Source: Trinickia diaoshuihuensis
Lineage (GTDB): Bacteria > Pseudomonadota > Gammaproteobacteria > Burkholderiales > Burkholderiaceae
Reading direction: 5' to 3'
Assembly (NCBI RefSeq): GCF_003390925.1
Contig: NZ_QUBS01000003.1
Coordinates: 1-33,814, forward strand
DNA length: 33,814 nt
Numbering within the stretch: position 1 is the first letter of the stretch; each line of letters begins with the position of its first letter. The position numbers and the translations under genes were made by a program. The notes beneath the pieces were generated by a model. That model saw only the letters and a program-made list of their open reading frames with translations, ran no database searches and was not told where the DNA came from. Below are positions 1 through 5,846 of the stretch, one piece after another.

Positions 1-23
1 CCCGGCCTTCCCATCTGTGCCAT
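1..23 (-). CDS. IS30-type transposase, first codons only
   Basis: Only eight residues are inside the window, MAQMGRPG, starting at the ATG at 23-21 on the minus strand. A strong purine-rich ribosome binding site (GAGGGAGGG) lies about 6 bases upstream. IS30-family transposases often begin with a Met-Gly-Arg-Pro-Gly stretch ahead of an N-terminal helix-turn-helix, which is the basis of the call. The gene runs off the left edge. Too little is visible to say whether the transposase is intact. Confidence 0.45.
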
Positions 24-84
24 TCGTCAACCCTCCCTCATTTGATATTAATAGGAAGGTGTTGCAACGATCCATTGAACCTAC
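1..84 (-). mobile_element. left end of an IS30-type insertion sequence, cut by the window edge
   Basis: Read on the minus strand, the IS3-type orfA reading frame stops matching its family just after its Lys-Lys-Ala-Ala codons at about position 85. It is replaced by a different sequence beginning near GGTTCAATGGATCGTTGC, then a purine-rich ribosome binding site, then an ATG at 23-21 that opens a frame reading MAQMGRPG. That terminal sequence and protein start resemble IS30-family elements as I remember them. The element would be transcribed leftward and continue beyond base 1, so its right end and target duplication cannot be seen. The exact boundary is uncertain by a few bases. Confidence 0.55.
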
Positions 85-351
85 CGCCGCTTTTTTTGCT
101 ATTTCCAGCTCCATCTGCAAGCGCTTGTTCTCCGCTCGCAGGCGCGAGAGTTCCATCTGTTCTGCCGTGACGACCTTCGCTCCGGGGCCGTTCAGCTTGC
201 CCGCCTCGGAAGCCTTGAGCCAGTTGCGCAAAGTCTGCATCGACATGCCTAGCTCGCGAGCCACGGCGCTTATGCCTTGCCCGTCCTTGACTCGTTGCAC
301 GGCGGCTTCCTTGAACTCCGCCGTGTACACCTGGTGCGGTACCTTGAACAT
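85..351 (-). pseudogene. IS3-type orfA, truncated at its frameshift site by another IS
   Basis: The frame starts at ATG 351-349 after an AGAAGA ribosome binding site and reads MFKVPHQVYTAEFKEAAVQR at the N-terminus. A helix-turn-helix follows (about residues 28-50, with ISAVARELGMSMQTLRNWLK) and then a leucine-zipper-like segment (LSRLRAENKRLQMELEIAKK). This is the standard layout of IS3-family OrfA, the DNA-binding half of the transposase. The run of seven A residues (minus strand; T7 at 91-97) within GCA-AAA-AAA-GCG is the expected programmed -1 frameshift heptamer that joins OrfA to OrfB. About 6 bases after it the frame passes into unrelated sequence with an IS30-like end, so OrfB is absent and the element is dead. 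The formal frame stays open to the window edge. Confidence 0.75.
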
Positions 352-585
352 TTCTTCTTGACACTGTTTCCTTCCTATTCGTCTCGAGATCAGCGGATGA
401 CCGCAAGCGTTATGCGACATGCGTTTCCGTAGTCCGAATCCAGACGACCTCCGGGAAACGCCATTCCTGCGTCGGTCATCGACTCGATACGCTCGCAGGA
501 AAAGATTAGCCCCGGTTCTCAATTTCGTCTAGCTTCACTTTCTGGACCGCTTCCAGTTCGATGTTCACGCGTATTCATAGTTTTC

Positions 586-897
586 TTAGTTGTCCGACAA
601 ACAGGCTCGATGGAACAACGTCCCCAAGCCGTTGAGCTCGATGAACCAAAAGTCAAAACCGGCTCCCTTCGCGCCTTGGAACTCACCGGTCCAAGGCTCA
701 TTCGTGTAGGAGACGATGCCCAACGACACCAGATGCTCTATGTAGGTATACACCAATTCAGGCTGCGCCAGTTGCTCGGGGCACACGGCAACGGCTGCAA
801 GCCGCTATTTTTGAATTTCCGACAGGCCCGATGCCGCGATTAATGCTGCCCGTTCCTCGTTCAGCAGGACGGCTGAACTCTTTTGTGGTGGCCGCAT
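586..897 (-). pseudogene. DUF4393 / Abi-alpha-like protein broken by an in-frame amber codon
   Basis: A minus-strand frame from ATG 897-895 to the stop at 588-586 reads as one protein of about 103 codons interrupted once by TAG at 807-805. The C-terminal half contains VYTYIEHLVSLGIVSY, then a less conserved stretch, then IELNGLGTLFHRAC. The order 'helix, L-x-x-LG-I', then 'I-x-L-x-x-LG-x-x-F-x-x-AC' resembles the C-terminus of the DUF4393 (Abi-alpha) family, which is found in mobile and defence-associated contexts. The length is shorter than the usual 200 or more residues, so the N-terminal half is probably missing too. It lies between two transposase remnants. The family call is tentative; the clear observation is a protein-like frame with a premature stop. 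Confidence 0.35.
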
Positions 898-924
898 GTA
901 AGCTGACGGTCGAGCCGGTATTTG

Positions 925-1117
925 TCAACGTAGTTGTCGCGTCGCTTCACGGCACTGCTTTAATTCGGCTCGGGGTATACGCTCCGGATTGAGCCAGACT
1001 TCGTCCGTCAATTGCGAATTGCGAGGCGTACGGGACCAGCGGTGCGGATTGCGCGCCTTGGCCTTCGCATAGACCACTTCGCGTTGCGCCAACACGGGTA
1101 TTTTCGGTTCCTTGGTC
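925..1117 (-). pseudogene. C-terminal remnant of an IS3-type OrfB transposase (probable)
   Basis: On the minus strand a frame ending at TGA 927-925 reads PVLAQREVVYAKAKARNP, then HRWSRTP and DEVWLNPERIP. The pattern 'vLa.R..vY..a...nP.Rws..p......vwlNP' is what I recall from the extreme C-terminus of IS3-family OrfB (integrase) proteins, after the DDE domain. Nothing upstream carries the DDE catalytic core, because the next frame upstream is a different small gene, so this is only a tail. It lies upstream, in the direction of transcription, of the truncated orfA at 85-351. The two pieces are therefore not halves of one element in normal order. Confidence 0.4.
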
Positions 1118-1303
1118 TTACTCGCCTCGAAACATCGCCCAAATAAAGAGAGCGATGGTTGGAACCGCTATCGCGACGTACGGCTTATCCCATTGCCCAT
1201 TCGACGCGCGAGGAGATGAGAGAGCCAGCGTCAGAATCCCCGAGGCCAGACCCACGATGTCATCTTTTGTATGTGTCACGTGTCGCTGTTTCCGTTGAGT
1301 CAT
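1118..1303 (-). CDS. small membrane protein, function unknown
   Basis: A 61-residue frame starts MTQRKQRHVTHTKDDIVGLA and ends with a hydrophobic segment, YVAIAVPTIALFIWAMF, just before the C-terminus. That gives one clear transmembrane helix and possibly a second, weaker one (VGLASGILTLAL, residues 17-28). Its ATG at 1303-1301 overlaps the stop of the DUF2158-like gene (TGA 1302-1300) as ATGA, which suggests translational coupling to that gene. I do not recognise a family. It has no obvious lesion, but its upstream partner is frameshifted, so its expression may be impaired. Confidence 0.45.
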   Translation of the reverse strand: MTQRKQRHVTHTKDDIVGLASGILTLALSSPRASNGQWDKPYVAIAVPTIALFIWAMFRGE

Positions 1304-1571
1304 TCATTATCGGTCGCCGGGGGAACGACTTCTGGCGCGCCAACCACAAAATCCGCGCTCCTCGGCCTTCTGGTGCGGGTACGCCACTCGCAGACGACCT
1401 TTTGCTCCATGTCGGCATGCCCGGCAGAAAAACGTGTTCCGTGTGACGCAACCGCTTGCCTCCCTTGACGATCATCTTCTGACGCTTACCGATCATGCGC
1501 ACGGTGCAACCGACTTTGAGTTCCATCGGCTCCGTGGCGTTAGCCCCCTCGCTGTTCGTTTGCATGCTCAC
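1300..1571 (-). pseudogene. DUF2158 (YodC-like) protein with a frameshift
   Basis: The frame begins at 1571 (MSMQTNSEGANATEPMELKV) and continues GCTVRMIGKRQKMIVKGG, which fits the N-terminus of DUF2158 proteins ('ELKVGDTVRL-x-G-x-KMTV'). In the same frame the downstream sequence no longer looks like the family. A different minus frame beginning near base 1428 reads MEQKVVCEWRTRTR and ends TDNE before TGA 1302-1300; 'VVCEW' is the second half of the DUF2158 signature ('V-x-C-x-WF'). The switch falls around a run of five T on the coding strand (A5 at 1428-1432). So this is one gene split by a one-base indel or by a sequencing error. DUF2158 proteins are small, of unknown role and common in accessory regions. 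Confidence 0.45.
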
Positions 1572-2170
1572 TTTTCCTTATGACAGATCTCGCCGGCGTT
1601 TTCCGTGCCGTCACGAAGACAGTTCGATGTAGTTGGGAACTTTCGTCCGCGAGTGCGTGTTGGCTTTTGTCTATAACGATCCCGGCCCGTACTGCGAACC
1701 AGCGTTCCTTCACGTCGACGATGTATGTCCGTGTTCGGTCGGTTCCCGAGACGAACGTGGCCACGGTTGTTCGTGGCTCGGGACTACGCATGCTGGATGC
1801 AGCTACGCCTAGATCGCGTAAGGCGCACCACCCGGCAACGGCGGTCATCCCGTCTTTGCTATTCCAGCCGAACCGCTTCGCCGTACCGAGCACGACGTTG
1901 TAGTCGATTTCAGTAGCCGCATGAATCGCGTAGGGCCCGCAGTCGCTCGGGGGATCGCGAAATCCTTGATCTGGTCGGCGGTCAACCCATCGACATTAAA
2001 ATCGACGCTTACTCGGACGGAATCGCCCCGATCTGCAATACCGCTATGGCGAACAAACTCGATTTCAACCTGAGCGAACGACCGGAAGCCGTCCGATCCG
2101 GCAGGGTAATGGCAAGCCTTGAGATTCGCACTACCAACACAGGCGGGGCCTCTTTAGCGTGTTCTGTCAT
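1540..2170 (-). pseudogene. accessory protein in three frames; C-terminal half with papain-fold-like spacing
   Basis: Three minus-strand frames join into one plausible protein. Frame one starts ATG 2170-2168 (MTEHAKEAPPVLV). Frame two runs about 2130-1953 (NLKACHYPAGSDGFRSFAQV, later VDFNVDGLTADQIKDFAIP). Frame three runs 1953-1540 (PSDCGPYAIHAATEIDYN, later DGMTAVAGWCALRDLGV, YIVDVKERWFAVRAGIVID). Frame three has no start codon before its Cys residue, and the junction with frame two sits on a G5 run at 1949-1953. The order 'DCG-x-x-A', 'GM-x-x-x-x-x-x-ALR-x-LG', 'W-F-A-V-x-x-G-x-V-x-D' resembles small phage and ICE proteins with a papain-like Cys...His...Asp layout, but the expected His before W-F-A-V is Arg here. 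Function unknown. The end overlaps the start of the DUF2158-like gene by 32 bases. Confidence 0.4.
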
Positions 2171-2188
2171 CTTGATTGTTCACCTGCG

Positions 2189-2584
2189 TCACCAAATGGT
2201 TCTCACGTGCGCGTAATCCCGGATTTTCTCGTCCTTGGTCACGAGCGAAACCGCAAACTTACGCGCAGTCGCCACGATCATCCTATCGGCAGGGTCCTTA
2301 TGAAAGTCGCCAGGGAGTTCTACCGATTTGACAGCGATTTCCGCATCGACAGGAATGAAGCGCACAGCCTCGATCTCGGCCACAGCGGCAAGCCAGCTTG
2401 CAACGTCCATCGACAGGACGAGCTTTTCACGGTCGACCAGCATCGCGATCTCCCATGCCGAGATGGACGAAACCAGAATGTCTCCTCCGTCAATCTCGCG
2501 TTCAATGGCCGCCTTCGCCTTCTTGCTCAGGGTTGAGTCTCCCGTCACCCACCATACCAGCGCGTGTGTATCAAGAACGATCAC
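2189..2584 (-). CDS. PIN-domain toxin of a VapBC-type module
   Basis: This 131-residue protein is a PIN-domain ribonuclease, normally the toxin that cleaves RNA when freed from its antitoxin. It begins VIVLDTHALVWW (the GTG start codon is read as Met), giving the first metal-binding Asp at residue 5. The second acidic position is in SSISAWEIAML, and the third in the conserved HKDPADRMIVATA motif near residue 95. Length is normal for the family. The GTG start at 2584-2582 overlaps the antitoxin stop as GTGA, so toxin translation is probably coupled to the antitoxin. All the acidic residues expected for catalysis appear present, so the toxin should be active. The neighbours to the left are decayed mobile-region genes. 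Confidence 0.9.
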   Translation of the reverse strand: MIVLDTHALVWWVTGDSTLSKKAKAAIEREIDGGDILVSSISAWEIAMLVDREKLVLSMDVASWLAAVAEIEAVRFIPVDAEIAVKSVELPGDFHKDPADRMIVATARKFAVSLVTKDEKIRDYAHVRTIW

Positions 2585-2817
2585 TGCGCGGCCTCCCAGT
2601 CGCCTTCGGCAACCGGATCGGTCGGATTTTCGTACCGGACCACTGAACCCCGCAGCACCTCGAGCGGGTTCCGATCGATGCTGCGATAAGGCCGCACTTC
2701 CAGCGCTGGCTTGCCGTGATCCGTCACGATAACGCTCTCACCAGACGCTTCAACTTGCCGGAAAAATTCGAGCGCTTTCGCTTTGAACTCGGATTTCGAA
2801 ACTTGATTGCCGTCCAT
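2581..2817 (-). CDS. Phd/YefM-family antitoxin
   Basis: This 78-residue protein starts MDGNQVSKSEFKAKALEFFR and continues VEASGESVIVTDHGKPALEV. That is the Phd/YefM fold: an N-terminal dimerisation and DNA-binding part with a conserved 'G-x-x-V-x-V-T-x-x-G-x-P' strand pair, followed by a flexible C-terminus (ENPTDPVAEGDWEAAQ) that would wrap the PIN toxin. It is the first gene of a two-gene operon with the toxin at 2189-2584 and overlaps it by four bases. As usual for this family it should repress its own promoter, and direct repeats and a palindrome lie just upstream (2825-2876). Confidence 0.9.
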   Translation of the reverse strand: MDGNQVSKSEFKAKALEFFRQVEASGESVIVTDHGKPALEVRPYRSIDRNPLEVLRGSVVRYENPTDPVAEGDWEAAQ

Positions 2818-2824
2818 GTCTCAC

Positions 2825-2876
2825 CACTAGTCATATGCACTAGTCAGTAGCATATCACGCGTGACTATCCATGCAA
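2825..2876 (-). promoter_or_regulatory. toxin-antitoxin promoter and likely Phd operator
   Basis: Just upstream of the antitoxin start the 9-mer CACTAGTCA occurs twice, at 2825-2833 and 2838-2846, each containing the palindrome ACTAGT. A perfect palindrome, TCACGCGTGA, lies at 2855-2864. On the minus strand a possible -35 (TTGCAT, 2876-2871) and -10 (TATGCT, 2854-2849) are separated by 16 bases, and the palindrome fills that spacer. This layout, with repeats over and beside the promoter, is what an autoregulated antitoxin operon would show. The promoter boxes are a match by eye only. Confidence 0.5.
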
Positions 2877-3177
2877 GTCATTTTTCGCCGGGCGTACGGC
2901 TGTCACCACTCGATATACGGTAATACGTGATTCGCCACCAGGCGGCTCGCGGACGTGCATCGTTTGCTATGGCTGCTGTACCTGTGCCGAGGCCCGCCGC
3001 GCGGCCCCCCCTCGCAATGGACGCGCCGCTCGTACCCTATTTTCTTTGCACGATCGAAACCCGTAATCGAGCGTTACCAATCTCGCATCGCGCTTTCACA
3101 TGTATCGCGGTCACGCCCCTACACTGGGCTCGTCTTCCACAGAAACGAGCGCAGGCAACGCGCAAGGAGTAGACCAA
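2877..3177. other. intergenic region between the toxin-antitoxin module and the WRE-repeat gene
   Basis: No convincing gene lies here. Short frames on both strands lack start signals and family resemblance. The stretch marks the boundary between the decaying accessory zone and ordinary chromosome. I looked for a tRNA or an attachment-site duplication and saw neither. A weak promoter-like pair facing right, TTCACA at 3095-3100 and TACACT at 3120-3125 (spacing 19), could serve the downstream gene, followed by the ribosome binding site AAGGAG near 3164. Confidence 0.4.
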
Positions 3178-3477
3178 ATGAACAAGAAGCTCGTCGCAGC
3201 GGTACTCGGTGTGGGCATTGCGGCGCTCGCCGTGTCCAAGGCAGCCTCGGCCCATGTCGATCTCGCGGTGGGGATCGGCATTCCGGCGGCGCCTGTCTAT
3301 GTCGCCCCGCCCCAACCGGTGTATTACGCCCAGCCGCCCGTCGCGGTCGGCTATTGGGGCGGCGACGACGGTTGGCGCGAACGCGAATGGCGCCGTCGCG
3401 AGTGGCGCGAGCATGAATGGCGCGAACACGAGTGGCGCGAGCGCCATGACCGCGGCTGGGGTTGGGGGCGCGACTAA
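3178..3477 (+). CDS. small exported protein with Pro-Val and WRE(H) repeats
   Basis: The 99-residue protein starts at ATG 3178, chosen because AAGGAG lies about 9 bases upstream and because a signal peptide starts exactly there: MNKKLVAAVLGVGIAALAVS, ending KAASA before H. The mature part has a Pro/Val/Tyr-rich segment (VYVAPPQPVYYAQPPVAVGY), a short acidic linker (GGDDG), and then about five copies of a four- to five-residue unit of the form WRE-R/H-E (WREREWRRREWREHEWREHE), ending RDRGWGWGRD-like. Such PXPV-plus-charged-repeat proteins are common in Burkholderia, are predicted to be periplasmic or envelope proteins, and have no settled function. The gene is convergent with egtD and separated from it by a strong hairpin. 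Confidence 0.75.
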   Translation: MNKKLVAAVLGVGIAALAVSKAASAHVDLAVGIGIPAAPVYVAPPQPVYYAQPPVAVGYWGGDDGWREREWRRREWREHEWREHEWRERHDRGWGWGRD

Positions 3478-3521
3478 CGTCCCGACCAGCGCCTAACCAA
3501 CACCCAACCAACACCCCAACC

Positions 3522-3550
3522 GACGCGGGTGTCGCTATGACGCCCGCGTC
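3522..3550. terminator. hairpin between convergent genes, overlapping the egtD stop
   Basis: A 12-base arm GACGCGGGTGTC (3522-3533) pairs with GACGCCCGCGTC (3539-3550) across a five-base loop, with only one G-T wobble position. It lies between the convergent WRE-repeat gene and egtD, and the egtD stop codon (3537-3535) falls inside the loop. There is no T-run on the rightward side. Leftward, a T/G-rich stretch follows. A shared bidirectional terminator or 3'-end stabiliser is likely. Confidence 0.55.
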
Positions 3551-4554
3551 CCGCCTACCGGGCTTTCGAGCCAATGCACGCTGAACAAGCGGGCCTCGTC
3601 GGTCCAAACCGCCCCCGGCCGGAAGCCCGCCGACGCGGCCAATTTCCGAAAACCTTCGATCGTGAATTTGTGGGAATTCTCCGTGTGAAGGCTCTCGCCC
3701 TCCGCGAAGCTGAAATCGCGTCCCGCCACGTGAACGGTTTGCGCGCACCGGCTTAACAGATGCATCTCGATCCGCGACCGCCGTGGATCGTAGAACGCGT
3801 AATGCACGAATTGCCGCAAATCGAAATCGGCGCCCAACTCGGTATTCGCCCGCCGCAACAGATTTAAATTGAACGCCGCCGTCACCCCTTGCTCATCGTT
3901 ATACGCGCGATGCAAGGTCTGAGGATCCTTGACCAGATCGACGCCGACGAGCAGCCCGCCGCCTTCGAGCAGGCGCGCAGCCAAACGCAAGAAGGCATGT
4001 GCTTCGTCCGCATCGAAGTTGCCGATCGTCGAACCGGGAAAAAAGCCCACACGGCGCCCCGTCGACGCATCGAGTGCCGATAGCTCCGCCTCTTTCATGT
4101 AATCGGCCGCGACCGGCCGTACTTCGAGCCACGGACAATCGGCATGCAAGCGCCGTGAGGCTTCCTCCAAATGTTCGCCCGAAATATCGATCGGAAAATA
4201 CCGGCGCGGCAACGCGCGAGCATCGAACGAGCGCAGCAAGATCCGAATCTTTTCGAGCGAGCCCGCTCCGAACTCGATGATGTCGGCTTGCTGCCCGATC
4301 ACGCTTGTCATTTCCCGCCCATGGCGCTCGAGAATACGGCGCTCCGTGCGCGTCGGATAGTACTCGGGCAACTGGCAAATGCGATCGAAGAGCGCGGAGC
4401 CTTCGGCATCGTAGAAGTATTTCGGCGCGATGCTGCGCGGGCTCTTCGACAATCCCGCCAGCAAGTCGCGGCAAAACGCGTTCTCTTCGAGATCGGCGCG
4501 CCGATGTCGAAGGGGCGCGCCCGTGAGCGCCGATGCTTCAGTTGTCTCGTACAA
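3535..4554 (-). CDS. egtD: L-histidine N-alpha-methyltransferase EgtD
   Basis: EgtD uses three S-adenosylmethionine molecules to convert histidine to hercynine, the first step of ergothioneine synthesis in the cytoplasm. The 339-residue protein has the family landmarks in order: SIAPKYFYDAEGSALFDRIC (about residues 40-60), PEYYPTRTE, the SAM-binding IIEFGAGSLEK, FPIDIS, PGSTIGNFD, the GVDLVKD segment, YNDEQGVTAAFNLN and the C-terminal ENSHKF motif. Length is normal (about 320-340). The ATG at 4554-4552 lies inside the last codons of egtB (17-base overlap), so the two are cotranscribed and probably translationally coupled. The gene ends in a hairpin. Confidence 0.95.
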   Translation of the reverse strand: MYETTEASALTGAPLRHRRADLEENAFCRDLLAGLSKSPRSIAPKYFYDAEGSALFDRICQLPEYYPTRTERRILERHGREMTSVIGQQADIIEFGAGSLEKIRILLRSFDARALPRRYFPIDISGEHLEEASRRLHADCPWLEVRPVAADYMKEAELSALDASTGRRVGFFPGSTIGNFDADEAHAFLRLAARLLEGGGLLVGVDLVKDPQTLHRAYNDEQGVTAAFNLNLLRRANTELGADFDLRQFVHYAFYDPRRSRIEMHLLSRCAQTVHVAGRDFSFAEGESLHTENSHKFTIEGFRKLAASAGFRPGAVWTDEARLFSVHWLESPVGGTRAS

Positions 4555-5746
4555 GGCGTACTCCCGTAAATTGCCAGCGGGCCGCCGGCGGGAAAAAGTT
4601 TCGATACGTACGGCGCGTATGCCCCGGCGGCGTCGCGAAACTACCGCCGCGCAGCACTTGCTGCCCCACCATGAACTTGCCGTTGTATTCGGCCGCTACG
4701 CCGGCCAAGGGACGAAAACCCGGGTAGGGGTCGTACGACGAACGCGTCCATTGCCAGACGTGGCCGGTCATCTGTTCGATTCCCGGCGCATCGAAGGCCG
4801 CCTCCCACTCGTATTCGGTCGGCAGCCGCGCGCCCGCCCACTCCGCGTAGGCGGCCGCTTCGTAAAAGCTCAGATTCGAAACCGGCGCATCGGGATCGAG
4901 CGCCTGTAATCCCGACACACCGAACACATGCCAGTTCCCGTCATCGCTGCTTGGCCGGGACCAATAGATCGGCGCGCTCCACCCCTCGCGCTGCACCGCC
5001 GCCCATCCGTCCGACAGCCACAGTTCGGGGCGCGCATACCCCCCATCCGCGATGAATGCCGCGTATTCGCCGCACGTCACGAGCCGATGCGCGATCTCAT
5101 AGGGGTGCAAAAGGTACTCGTGCCTGGGGCCTTCGTTGTCGAACGCGAAGCCGTGGCCGTCGTGACCGATGCTCACCACGCCGCCCGCTTGGCGCAGCCA
5201 TTCGAGCGGCTGCGCACGCTGGGTTGCCTGCACGTGTTCGGCCGGATCGGGCCGGTAAGCCGGCATCAACGGGTTGCAGGAAAGCGCATGGACGATATCC
5301 GTCACGATCAACTCCTGGTGCTGCTGCTCATGATGTAAGCCGAGCGTAATGAGCGGCGCGACGACGGCCAACCGGTCCTCGCGCAGCGTACTCGTCAATC
5401 GAGACATCGCTTCGTCGACGTACCGGCGATACGCATGCACCTCGTCCAGCGAGGGACGCGTCAGCAATCCGCGCTGCGGCCGGGCGTGGCGCGGCCCCAA
5501 TGCTTCGTAGTACGAATTGAAAAGGTAGGCGAAGCGCTCGTCGAACGGCCGATACTCCGAGAGATGAGGCGCCAGTACGACCGTTTCGAAAAACCAGGTG
5601 GTGTGGGCCAGATGCCATTTCGTCGGGCTTGAGTCCGGCATCGACTGGACGTTTTGATCCTCGGCCGACAGCGGCTCGGCCAGCGCCACGCTATGCCGCC
5701 GGACCTCGTCGTAGGCGTGTTGCAATTCAGGTACGACGATCTGCAT
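4538..5746 (-). CDS. egtB: ergothioneine synthase EgtB (hercynine sulfoxide synthase)
   Basis: EgtB is a non-haem iron enzyme that uses oxygen to join the sulfur of cysteine or gamma-glutamylcysteine to hercynine. The 402-residue protein has an N-terminal DinB-like domain carrying the iron ligands: a His in KWHLAHTTWF (about residue 48) and the HxxxHxE motif in LHHEQQHQELI (residues 139-145). A C-terminal formylglycine-synthase-like domain follows, with ARLPTEYEWEAA, the GHVWQWTRS motif, LRGGSFAT and a terminal FTGVRLVRDN. The start at 5746 has GGAG eight bases upstream. It is first in the egtB-egtD operon. No egtA, egtC or egtE is adjacent, so which sulfur donor and lyase are used cannot be told from here. 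Confidence 0.94.
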   Translation of the reverse strand: MQIVVPELQHAYDEVRRHSVALAEPLSAEDQNVQSMPDSSPTKWHLAHTTWFFETVVLAPHLSEYRPFDERFAYLFNSYYEALGPRHARPQRGLLTRPSLDEVHAYRRYVDEAMSRLTSTLREDRLAVVAPLITLGLHHEQQHQELIVTDIVHALSCNPLMPAYRPDPAEHVQATQRAQPLEWLRQAGGVVSIGHDGHGFAFDNEGPRHEYLLHPYEIAHRLVTCGEYAAFIADGGYARPELWLSDGWAAVQREGWSAPIYWSRPSSDDGNWHVFGVSGLQALDPDAPVSNLSFYEAAAYAEWAGARLPTEYEWEAAFDAPGIEQMTGHVWQWTRSSYDPYPGFRPLAGVAAEYNGKFMVGQQVLRGGSFATPPGHTRRTYRNFFPPAARWQFTGVRLVRDN

Positions 5747-5846
5747 CGGGCTCGCTCCTGTCGGTGAAAATAGGCCGGCAAAAACCAGACGTTAGTCGAT
5801 TGCGCTTCGTTGACTTGTTGCGATTAGCGCCTGTGAGCGCATTACT

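Noticed and set aside
3481-3520. AACCAACACCC direct repeat before the egtD hairpin as a possible binding site
   Set aside because: The repeat is short and low-complexity, lies between convergent 3' ends, and has no nearby start it could regulate.
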